Translations under genes and position numbers: made by a program | Shown: positions 20,310 to 31,074 of the stretch, in pieces | Numbering within the stretch: the first letter of the stretch is position 1 | Layout of the letters: every line of letters begins with the position of its first letter | Notes under the pieces: generated by a model | What the model was told of the DNA's origin: nothing | Seen by the model: only the letters and a program-made list of their open reading frames with translations | Database searches by the model: none | Assembly: GCF_052324685.1 (NCBI RefSeq) | Contig: NC_135211.1 | Span: 51,721,682-51,785,681, forward strand | Direction: 5' to 3' | Source of the DNA: Brachyhypopomus gauderio | Taxonomy: Eukaryota; Chordata; Actinopteri; Gymnotiformes; Hypopomidae | DNA length: 64,000 nt

Positions 20310-21500
20310 GCGCTTTTATAAGGATCAGCATTGCCATAATTGTAACAAGAAAAGCTGTATTGCCTGCATGTGCAGAAGTAATAATCAGTGAAGCCAGAAA
20401 GTGGATGCTAAAAAGGACAAACTTAAGAAAGGACAAATACACAAGGATGCAACTAAGACAAATGAAAAGTATTCAGCCACAGACATTGATTCAGAATTGG
20501 CACTGCATAAAGTAACAGCTGTCCAGGGTGACTCAACAAGGGTCAAAGTAGTAAAGGACACTCTCCCGAGGTCAGCAGTGATGATGATAACGCCAGACGT
20601 GGAAGGACGGCCAATGGACATGGAACTTCATACAGGTGCTGCAGCATGTCTGACCTCAGAGGAGTTGTACAGAAACAAATGAGCTCAAACACGTTTGTGT
20701 CGTACGACTATCTCTCTCTCTGCAGTCAAGGGAAATTATCCTTCACTTTTCGGGCCGAGAGTGGCTCAGCAAAATAAGGCTTGACTGGAGAGACATTAAA
20801 CAGAAAGGTCTGTGCATCAGTCTGATGTGGAAACATTGGCTATGCTGCTCAATAGACATGCTAATGTCTTTAGAGAAGACCTTGGTACCTTGGTACTTAA
20901 TGGCTCTGAAACCACACCACCAGCCTAAATTTCTTCAAGCCCGCATAGTTCCATATGTACTCCGATCTCAAATGGATGCTGAGCTAGTGCGTCTACAAAA
21001 GCAAGAAGTGATTTCACCAGTCCAGTTGAGGAAGAGTGGATCTTTGGTACACTTACCTGTAGGTGCCAGTCAGTGAAAAGTCCTACAAATACCTCACAAT
21101 TAGCACTCATAAAGGCCTGTTTGTTTATAACAGACTACCCTTTGGGATTACATCGTTACCTTTCTTCTTCCAAAGAGTGATGGACCAAGTGCTACAAGGG
21201 CTACATTATGTGCAAACGATGTACAGAGTGCAGCAGCTCAGACATCTGTAGGAAACTCGGCCTGATCTTTTTCTTTCTCAGGTCATGGAAATGGTGTCAA
21301 CTGGATGTTTTCCTATCACAAAAGGCTCTGACAGTACCTGGACATGGAATCTAACCAGAAGGGATGGGCTGACTATCTTACAAGGTTGTTTAATGTGGGG
21401 TAACCACGTTGCATCACCTAAACTGTGACTAAGGGTGTTGGAAGAGTTATACACAGGTCACCATGGTGTTGTCAAAACGGCTGTGGTACGAAGTTACGTT
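20310..21500 (+). pseudogene. decayed Ty3/Gypsy gag-pol fragment
   Basis: Pieces in several frames match Gypsy landmarks: a degraded zinc-knuckle-like Cys/His stretch near 20322-20380; a protease-like region near 20580-20680; reverse transcriptase signature THKGLFVYNRLPFGITS at 21102-21160 with the following VMDQVLQGL; and an integrase zinc-finger piece ELYTGHHGVVKT near 21438-21480. Stops and frameshifts separate them and most of the RT palm and RNase H is missing. No LTRs were found. It is a different lineage from the intact element at 9625. Confidence 0.75.
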
Positions 21501-21631
21501 TTGGTGGTCTCTCCAGGAAATGCCACCTTACAGATGTATATAAACTATTGTTACATTTCATTGTTGTGTTCTGTCCTGATAAACCTTATAAGATGGTTGT
21601 GTCTGAAATACATCAGAGAATTACTATGGTG

Positions 21632-22552
21632 TAGGGGTGGGCATAGATTTTTTTAATTTTTATCTAGATTAATCTCACGGAAATCTTGAAATTAATCTAG
21701 ATTAAAATGGCTCATTCAGAATATGCGTGCTACCCAAGTAATGACTAAAAGTTAGTCTTTGAGATAGGGTTTCTAAATACAGAGGGTGCATTAGACCAGG
21801 GGTTCATCTCCTGTTTCCAAAATGCATCAATGCATCTGCTTGAGAAAGCTGTTCTACTTTGATACTTGAAGAAAAAAAACATGCTCAATAAAAATGTAGG
21901 CTACTCGTGTTCAATGGTTTATTCAGTTAAACATGAAAATAGTACTGTAAGCTTACATACTTTAAGAAGGCATATTCAGTCAAACATGAATTTGTAAGCC
22001 TACATACTGTACATTAAAAGGGGTTGATAACATGTTTATTCAGCTAAACATGAGATTTGAAATGTAAGCCAACATTTAGTACATTTAACCTGTTTTCGGC
22101 GGCGGTGACTCTTCCCCTGGGCTGCATCAGTGTTTGACCAGCGTCAGCAGCATTAGCAAACGGGTGCTTTGTGTTTAAATGGTACTTCAGACTGGTAGAA
22201 CTCCTACAATAAACTAATTCCACGTTGCATAAGGTGCAAACAACTTTAGTCTTGTCAATGTCTCCATTAGGAAGCTTCCTAAAAATGAATTTTCCATGAA
22301 GCAAACCTGGCGGCTTCATGGCTGCATCCATGTAAGCACACGTGCAATTTGTTGTGGGTGGTAATTCACAGGTTTGAAAACTTGTTCTCGCCCCTACTGT
22401 GCAATTTGGTTAGGAATACAGCCGAGCTAAACTATCAAGGTGAAAGTCATCATAGTTCCCAACCCAACTTTAAGAATAGATTAATGGCGATATTTTTTAC
22501 ATCGCCCGATAAGAGTATCAAATTATCGAGCGGCGATAACGGCCCACCACTA
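21632..22552. mobile_element. hAT element with BED zinc-finger remnant, 921 bp
   Basis: Left end TAGGGGTGGGCAT and right end GGCCCACCACTA form an imperfect inverted repeat. The 8-bp duplication CTATGGTG is perfect at 21624-21631 and 22553-22560. The interior encodes a BED-type finger on the minus strand. The C-terminal catalytic part of the transposase is absent, so it is non-autonomous. Confidence 0.9.
22044..22331 (-). pseudogene. BED zinc finger of a hAT transposase (5' fragment)
   Basis: A 95-codon frame carries a C-x2-C...H-x4-H BED pattern (CTLCNVEL ... LKYHLNTKH) as found at the N-terminus of hAT transposases. The frame ends at a stop and the rest of the transposase is missing. It lies entirely inside the hAT element at 21632-22552. 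Confidence 0.75.
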
Positions 22553-22560
22553 CTATGGTG

Positions 22561-22916
22561 ACATTAAATAGTAAAAACAAAAAGGTCAAACCAGCTGAAT
22601 TGAAATGGGACCATTTTCAATGTTGGTACTAGAATTTGTTTAGATGTAATTGGGGAAAAAAGTTCAATAGGGTTGGAAATCTGCAATGTTACAACATTCT
22701 TGGATTCTTGGACCCCCCCCCACAAGGCCCCTATATGAGGTGTGATATACATAATCTTTGTGATGAGGCACCAGTATTGCAAGCTTAGTGAGTATTCAGA
22801 AACCTCTAGCCACTCTTTTAAGAGGGTTACATCAATGAATTAGTGATTAATTAGGCTTCCCCCCATATTCCCTTGTTACCCTACCATTGCTGGTGTGTGT
22901 GTGCATGCGTGCGTGC

Positions 22917-22960
<44 letters not shown>

Positions 22961-24832
22961 ACGCCAAAGTCCTTCAATTCCTTCAGATTCATCAGTTTGT
23001 GTTTCTCTTGTTCAGGTATCAGGTGTCAGTCTGGATAGATAGTGCCTGGTTCCTGCACATTGCCTTATCTCTACCTTGGAGTTCTGAGACAGAAGAGCAC
23101 CTCTGAGTTCATTCATTCCTGATGTGATCGCTTTGCTCTGTCTTAGATATCTGTACCTCTAGGCTACTATTTCTGTGTGCTAATGGATTTGCTGTCTTAT
23201 TTTAGCCTTTATAAAAGAACTGCTATGTAATTTTAAGGCCCACACTCTGTCACATTAAATCATGTAAGTGTAGAAATAGAACATTAGCAAAGTCCATTGA
23301 TTCCAGCAGAGGTCAGCAATTGGTAGATTTTAGTTTTACAAACATTTTAATGTTTAATGTAGTTTGCTAATATCGAGTTAGGCTGCTTTTATTTTAAATA
23401 CATTTTTTATAGCTTCCTGGTTTTAAACTAATTTAAATGTTGTTTTAGAATAAATGGCATGTTAATATTACAGGATGTCTTCAGGTTATAATGGAAGTTC
23501 AATCTTCTCATCAGTATAATGTTGACAGCTGCTTTATTTGACTGACAAATCACATGCTGACATATTGTAATGTAGAATATAACAATCTGGTATCAAAGTC
23601 ATGGTTCAACTGTATAAAATAACAGAATGCACAATGTATTTACATGTTTGAATATTACTTTTGTATAGGTAGATCCTCTCGTAATATCACTGATAAGACA
23701 CATCTGTCTGAAACAGTGGCGCTCTCTATAACAGCTGCAGCCAGATTAAAGTGGACAGTTTGGGGAATTTTAAAATATGAATATTGTAAATAAAAATAAA
23801 TATCACCTTGTAAAATAAAAGAAAAAAGATTTACATTCAAAAAGAATTACATCCAAATTAAAATTAAATAAAAAATGAAATGAAATTAAAATATTATATT
23901 TTTTATATTTTTATAAACTCTATATAAACATTCGCTACCTTAGTAAATATCAAGTCAGATTGAAATAGATAATGAATACTTATTTTTAGTAATCGCCAAA
24001 TATTTTTAAGCAGTAACAATCACGTAAGACTCGACTCAGACTCTCATCCAGAGCCTCAAGGCTCGACTCAGACTCTCATCCAGAGACTCAAGACTTAACT
24101 TAGATTTGCACCCCAGAGATTCAAGATTGCTTTGTATCTTACAGGTTGCAAACTTGTGACTCCTGTCTGGATTATGCAATTTTGTTTGGGGGCTTGTGGC
24201 GAGCTTAGGAAAGCTCGCCTCTTTCCATTTTAAATAAATTGAAACCACTTTAGCCAGATCTCACAGGATTTCCCACAGCACTTTAGCATCAGTCCTTCCT
24301 TGTGTAAACAGAACCAATCTAATACAGTGTCTTTTTTTTTCCCAACTGAAACCCAGTTATATGGCGTCAGTTCATTCTCATCTAATGACAGCTGAACACA
24401 GGAAAATATCGATTATCTTTTCCCAACAACAATAAATGGCTCAGTCTGTGGGCGTGTGTGTGTCTATGCTTCTAAGAGATGGAGAGGAGGGGCTGTGGTG
24501 CATTTGTGTGAATGAATTTCATGCACATAAATTATTCATTTCTAAAACGAATACAGATTGAATCTTTATGGTTGATAGGTCCACAAGAAATTCTGAGTGG
24601 TCTCAAAGCAACTGGTCTTTAATTGGTGCTTTTACAAAGGCATTTTAAAGGGAAAATGGAATTTGATAACTAATAATGCTCAGAGAAAGGGAGAGAAGAG
24701 GAGAGAAGAAAATGTATTAGAGAAACGCACGGCCAGATAGAGATCAATCATTGCAAGCAGCTGGGAGTCCCATTTCCCGATTGACAAACATCTATTTCAT
24801 TTCTCCTTTCTTGCGTTTTTGCTCCCTGTGAG
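22561..24832. other. intergenic DNA upstream of EXOC1L
   Basis: Mostly AT-rich. It holds a (GT)n run at about 22917-22959 and a 29-bp direct duplication at 24030-24089 (CGACTCAGACTCTCATCCAG twice). No coding region was found. The 5' UTR and promoter of EXOC1L must lie in the last few hundred bases, but no clear core element is visible. Confidence 0.5.
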
Positions 24833-25609
24833 ATGTCGTCTCTGCTGAGGGAGGAGATGCAGAGAGTTCTGTTCAGGCCAGAGAAACACAGACTGGTGGA
24901 GTTCATAGAAATTGAGGAAGAAGCAAGAGGACGACATTTCCTTTGTGTGTCTGGTAAGATGAGCGTACGCTACCAAAAATCTGTTTGTCTTAAACTGGGC
25001 ATGCTTGCATTCGGGACTTTTACAGGACTGCGACACTAGTGATGATGCAGCTGCACTGCTAGACCTGCTGTCCTGCGTCCTCAACCCACCAAAACAGCAT
25101 GATAATGACATATAAGAACAGTATCTGCTTGGGTGTTAAAACTTGTTGATATTTTTACTGAAATAGAGATTTTTTATATAACATTTTATATATTATTTAT
25201 TTTATGCAGCATATTATTTTACAGCAGTTTTTTAAGCATAAATTGCACATCTTGTTTTTTGGGTTTTATATGTGTGTGTGTGTGTGTGGGTGGGTGTGTG
25301 TATATATATATATATGTCTGAGCACTATAGTATTTACCCATTAAGGTGCGAAGTGTTACTTTCTTATCAGAGAAAAATGACTGGTAAAATCTGAGTGTAC
25401 TTTCTTAAAGATTTTAGGAGTAAAATTTAAAAAATTTGAATCTGCATGTAAGAATACACTTTCATTTTGTGGGGGATAAAACACCTTGATCATACAACTT
25501 ACTTAAAATGACAATTAAATACAAAAAAGAGAAGGAAACCTTTCTACTGCAGTACTTATAACACTAATGACATCATCAGTGCAACTGTTACCTAACACTG
25601 CTCATCGCT

Positions 25610-25667
<58 letters not shown>

Positions 25668-26519
25668 CGTGCGCATGCAGTTTCTAAGAGCAAAGAGGTC
25701 CAGATCTCAGTGGTGCGGTGCCAGAAAGCTCGACATAGCGGTTGTAAGAAATCCCGGCGTATTGGCCTGGAGGACAGTTATGTGAAGACAGAAGTCTGGG
25801 CCCTGCAAGAGCTCATGCTTTTGGATGGGAGGGACGCTGACACAGTGAGCAGTCCTTCCCCGTTCACCTCACGAGGCGTTACTTTATTACATCATACTTT
25901 ATGAAGCATACTTTATTACATCATCTTATTACATCATCACAGTTCTTCCATATGTTGTAGAGGAGAAAACGCTGAACTTCACAGTGGTATTGTTCTCCCA
26001 CACCAAGCACCTTTCCATTAAATATGCAGGTGTATGCAGATTGTGTGTCTCTGTGATCAATAAATGGAGGCCTTTGTCAACAGTAAACTGTACTTATGAC
26101 TTATGTATAGTAGGAGATTCCTGTAACTGCTTGGAATGTCCGTTTTGTTGCTGTGTTGGAATGTGCGATAAGCTCTTTATTTATTGCTGACTGCTGTTGT
26201 TTTGGGATATACTTCACCAATCACCCACCCTGCCTTAATGTCTCTGCCCCAACAGGACGATCCCTGTTTCGTGATGCACTTCGGCACCGTGCGTCCCGTG
26301 ACGGCCGTGAGCTGTGCCGCCAAGTACACGATGGCCCGCTGCCTGGTCGCCCTCGGCGACAGACATAAGCACACGGAGCTGCGTCTCCAGAATTTTGACT
26401 GGACGTACGTTCAGCCCACGTCCATATACTCGAGCAGAGGCGACTGCATGGTCCTGATGCGAATCTGCTTCTATGCTTTCAACCTAGTATGTCTGTCCTT
26501 GTGCCCTGTGACTAGGTAA
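24833..26519 (+). CDS. EXOC1L: exocyst complex component 1-like protein, 182 aa
   Basis: Three coding exons join in frame: 24833-24953, 25681-25844 and 26256-26519 (stop TAA). All splice sites are GT-AG; phases are 1 and 0. The N-terminus (MSSLLREEMQRVLFRP) and the very conserved C-terminus (LMRICFYAFNLVCLSLCP) match vertebrate EXOC1L, a short paralogue of the N-terminal membrane-binding part of exocyst subunit EXOC1 (Sec3), which in the full-length protein binds phosphoinositides and Rho GTPases. Human EXOC1L is about 172 aa, so the length fits. Exon 2 carries a basic stretch (RCQKARHSGCKKSRR) that may be longer than in mammals. The function of EXOC1L itself is poorly known. Intron 1 ends in a (GT)n run directly before the acceptor. 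Confidence 0.88.
25267..25316. repeat. (TG)n(TA)n microsatellite in EXOC1L intron 1
   Basis: A GT-rich run followed by a TA run. Confidence 0.85.
25612..25665. repeat. (TG)n microsatellite abutting the EXOC1L exon 2 acceptor
   Basis: A GT run of about 54 bp ends 15 bp before the AG acceptor at 25679-25680, taking the place of the usual polypyrimidine tract. Confidence 0.9.
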
Positions 26520-27472
26520 GGGGAGTTAGACTTTGGGACGGGTCGAATCTGTCCTGATAGGCACATTCCCCACTGTTAAATCTCAAAACTCAGGTACATA
26601 ATTCATGACATCCCATGTCATGTCACATCCATCTGTTTCATATGTTCACTCAGAGTAGAACTTCACTTTGGTGTAGATTCCCATGCAAACACAGTCTACC
26701 AACCTAGACACTCTCACAGCACTGTCGAGATCAGTAAAGTGAATACGCTGACATTTATTATAAGAGACTGATACTATATGTGGTTCTTTAGAATGTCCCA
26801 GTTACAGTTCGTATCTAGTACAGAAGTCTCACAGAACCTCTTTAATAATGCACACTAATTCTGCTCATTGGATTGATTATTGAAAAACTGCATTATCAAT
26901 TACATCACTGGTGACATGTTCAGTGATGTCACTTCCCATGATGTCATTGGCTAGGTGGAGACCTTTGGGCTCCTGAGAATGTGTCTCTGTGTCCCAACAC
27001 TGTATCTGTATCCCTCTGCAACATTTAAGTGTGATTCTTCTCCAACTATAATAATGTGAAGCAGGAGTGCTATAATGATAAACAACCATGCTGTCGTAGC
27101 ACTCGAGGATGAAGCTGCCTGTGCCTAAATAAACATCTTCTGCAAACTGAAGCCTAGTTTATATGCTGTACACTCGCTGAATTTACATTTCTGGTGCCAT
27201 CTATGGAGTGTTGCACCTGTACTGTAGTGTGTTCAGTGCTGTTGAAATAGTGACAAAGTCATATGAAAAACAAGTTGCAGCAGTTTGATCCGTCTCAGTC
27301 CTGCACAGATTGAATGACCTATGATATATATGTGTTCCTTATATATAAATAAATGTCAACGTTTTGCTCTGAAATTTATGCTGTTCTTTAAATGTGCCAT
27401 ATTTTTTCAATCGTGATTTTTTACACCACAATCGAAATTTGTCCTCCGCTTTTAACCCATCTGTGCAGTTAG

Positions 27473-27475
<3 letters not shown>
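26520..27475. other. EXOC1L 3' UTR and downstream DNA
   Basis: The first AATAAA after the EXOC1L stop is near 27128-27133, giving a possible 3' UTR of about 0.6 kb. No other gene is visible. Confidence 0.4.

Positions 27476-27549
<74 letters not shown>
27476..27549. repeat. (CA)n microsatellite
   Basis: A pure CA run of about 74 bp. It directly adjoins the SINE at 27550 and probably grew from the SINE's 3' tail. Confidence 0.95.
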
Positions 27550-27553
<4 letters not shown>

Positions 27554-27740
27554 GATTACTAGGGGGCTGTGGATCACACATGCCCAGAGCAGTGGGCAGC
27601 CCTAGCCCAGCACCCGGGGAGCAGTTGGGGTTAGGTGCCTTGCTCAAGGGCACTTCAGTCATAGCTTCAGGTCTGGGAATCGAACCCACGACTCTCCTGT
27701 CACAAGACCAGTTCCCTACCACAGGACCGTGACTGCACCC
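27550..27740 (-). mobile_element. tRNA-derived SINE
   Basis: The minus strand carries an RNA polymerase III B box (GGGTTCGATTCCC, 27675-27687) preceded about 40 nt upstream by an A-box-like TGTGGTAGGGAACTGG (27710-27725), followed by a conserved body (GTGCCCTTGAGCAAGGCAC) and a terminal (TG)n tail. This is the layout of fish tRNA-derived SINEs. Target duplications were not resolved. Confidence 0.75.
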
Positions 27741-27817
27741 ATTTACTGCTGACCATTTACTTCCGTGGTTCCCCTAACTGACACTAAACTTTACTCTATT
27801 TGCTATTATTATTAGTA

Positions 27818-27822
27818 TATAA

Positions 27823-27887
<65 letters not shown>

Positions 27888-27915
27888 GTAGTAGTAGTAG
27901 TAGTAGTAGTAGTAT
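27818..27915. repeat. (TTA)n then (GTA)n trinucleotide array
   Basis: About 70 bp of TTA units followed by about 25 bp of GTA units. Confidence 0.95.
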
Positions 27916-28022
27916 TCAAAGGAGGAATTCCCACATGCGCCATTCGATCGATAGGTGGCAGTATGTACCTATGCTCCTAAAACTACCGTAGAAGAAGAAG
28001 AAGAACCGTGGGACGGAAACAG

Positions 28023-28030
28023 GCGCCAAA
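28023..28030. promoter_or_regulatory. E2F-type site in the SMC2 promoter
   Basis: GCGCCAAA is the reverse complement of TTTGGCGC, a match to the E2F consensus TTTSSCGC. It lies 169 bp before the SMC2 start codon in otherwise GC-richer, TATA-less sequence. Condensin genes are known to be cell-cycle regulated through E2F/DREAM. Function here is inferred. Confidence 0.45.
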
Positions 28031-28198
28031 TTTCAACTTTCGCATCAGTTTCCGCTCAGAGTCGATAACCGATCTGTCTCCACCGGAGAAACGTCCCCGT
28101 TTGTTTACCGCTTCCTTACCTTGACAAGCTTCATGCGCGTTTCACTGGGACCGCCCTAAGTTTTTTTTTACATTTTCCCCAAGGAATCTATTGTAAAA

Positions 28199-28385
28199 AT
28201 GTACATAAAGTCGGTGGTGCTGGAGGGGTTCAAGTCGTACGCGGAGCGGACCGAGATCAGCGGGTTCGACCCGCTCTTCAACGCCATCACCGGCCTGAAC
28301 GGCAGCGGCAAGTCCAACATACTCGACTCCATCTGCTTCCTGCTCGGCATTTCCAATTTATCACAGGTGAGTAGCACCGCCGCCT

Positions 28386-28440
<55 letters not shown>

Positions 28441-31010
28441 GCCCTAATCCACCCGTCGTAATGTGCCTAAATGACCCTGTATTTCTAAACGAGTCTGTTT
28501 TGTTTGTGTGTCCTGTCTCGTCTACATTGCTGTGGTGCAGGTGCGAGCGTCTAATCTCCAAGATCTGGTGTACAAGAACGGCCTCGCCGGCATCACCAAA
28601 GCCACGGTGTCCATCACCTTCGACAACTCCAACAAGAAACAGAGTCCGCTGGGCTTCGAGACGCACGACGAGATCACCGTCACCAGACAGGTTTGCCGGA
28701 CAGCAGCCGCCTCCTCTTGTCCGGTGTCTTTCGGGGTCTTCGTGAAGACACGTTTTTCTTTTCCGTCCAGGTTGTTATTGGGGGCCGCAATAAGTACCTG
28801 ATAAATGGAGTCAACGCGAATAACATGCGGGTCCAGGATCTCTTCTGCTCAGTTGGGCTCAACGTCAACAACCCTCATTTTCTTATTATGCAGGTTGTAT
28901 ATCTAATATTCACAAAAATTATACAAATTAATTTAACACATGCTCTTAACTCAACAAAAGATTTTCTTTTGTGGAGTTAAGAGCTTGTGTTCAGTTGTTT
29001 TGTTTTGGTTTTTTTGCAGTAACTGTGTGTTCACTTTCAGGGAAGAATCACCAAAGTATTGAATATGAAACCCCCTGAGGTAGGGTGATGATAACTAACC
29101 GTGTCCTTCAAATGCTTAATGATTGCTGTCATGTGTTCATTTTATTTGCATTAACACACACAGTCTAGCTTGTCATTTGTATTCTGAATGTCATTCATAA
29201 CTTGCCATTGCTTCTTTACTTTTCTCACCATTCCCATACTGTGCTGCAGATTCTGGCCATGATAGAAGAGGCTGCGGGTACCAGGATGTACGAGTGCAAG
29301 AAGATCAGCGCTCAGAAAACCATTGAGAAGAAAGATGCTAAACTGAAAGAGATTCAGACGGTACTCTCTCTCTCTCTCTCGGTCTCTCTCTCTCTCTCTA
29401 CGCGTGTGAATGTGTGCGTCTCGGTCTCTCTCTCTCTCTCTCTCTCTGCGTGTGTGTGTGTGCGCATCTCGGTCTCTCTGCTTTCCTGCAGTTTACACTG
29501 TTGTGTATTTGTTCTCTCACCGTAGATCCTGGATGAGGAGATCACACCTGCTATGGAAAAACTCAAAGAGGTCAATAAACTCAATGTCTTCCTTATGCAG
29601 TGACTTGATTCAGGCTTACCAGTCCCAGATTAGTCTAAATTGTAAAGTCAACGCCTACACTTGTGTCTCAGCCCTGAGTTTAATCCGCGTCTGGCCAACG
29701 CCCTCCTGCAGGAGCGCTCGTCCTACCTGGAGTACCAGAAGCTGATGCGGGAGATCGAGCACCTCAGCCGCCTGTACGTGGCGTGGCAGTTTGTGTGCGC
29801 CGAGGAAACCAAGCTGAAGTCCTCGGAGGACCTGGAGCGCATGCAGAGCTCGGTGGGGCAGCTTCAGGAGGCCATGGGGCAGAACGAAGCCCGCGTGCGC
29901 CAGCTCGGCGAGGAGATCAAGGCGCTCGAGCACAGCCGGGATGAGGTGAGCCACCCCCGTCGTCCCACCCCAACTCTCACGTGCTTCCCGGAGAGATGTA
30001 GTACATTTTGGTGGATGTGTAGGGGAAGAGCTTGTGCGAGCGTGTCACAAAGAAGAGAGCGCTATACGTGAGCTTGTGCGAGCGTGTCACAAAGAAGAGA
30101 GCGCTATACGTGAGCTTGTGCGAGCGTGTCACAAAGAAGAGAGCGCTATACGTGAGCTTGTGCGAGCGTGTCACAAAGAAGAGAGCGCTATACGTGAGCT
30201 TGTGCGAGCGTGTCACAAAGGGATGTGAGTGGAAGGCCGAGAATGCGGCTACAGAACTGCAGTGTGGGCACATCTCCCTCCACCTAATCAATACCACGAC
30301 ACTTGAAACTTAATCGATAGCAATATGAAATGAATTGGTAGTAAGTTACTTTATTTTGTGTGTGTGTGTGTGTGTAGGAGGTGGCAGGTGTGTTGAAGAC
30401 TCTCGAGGAGACTCTGGCTGAGGCTCAGAGAGTGGACACCAAAGCTCAGAGTGCTCTTGACTTGAAGAAACAAAACCTTAAAGATGAGACCAAGAAAAGG
30501 AAAGAGCTTATTAAGAACATGGAGGAGGTGCGGAGAACGGCGAAAACACCAGTGTTGTTTTGTTGTAGACATGCATGAGTTTAGATGTATGTGCTTTATT
30601 TTATAAAAATATTTGGATTTAGAGAGAATTATCATTTAAGTTGTTAATACCCAGACCATTTGTTTGTTTATTTGTTTGTTTTGCTTTTAATTTTCTTTCA
30701 TAGGACAAGAAGATGATGTCGGCGAAGGAAGGCGAGGTGTCCAAGGCGACGGTGCGGTTGAAGACCGTGCAGGAGGAGGGGCGTGAGGACGCGGAGAGGC
30801 TGGATGCAGCCAGGAAGTGCTTCGAGGCCATATCGGCCGGCCTCTCCGCCAACGAGGACGGAGAGGAGGCCACGCTAGCCGGCCAGATGATGGCCTGCAA
30901 GAATGACATGAGCAAGGCGGATACTGAGGCCAAGCAGGTGGAGCCACGCCATCGTCTGAGGAATGGTGGAGGCGTGTCGGAAATGTTCTGAGCATGGGTT
31001 CTCACATGGT

Positions 31011-31074
<64 letters not shown>

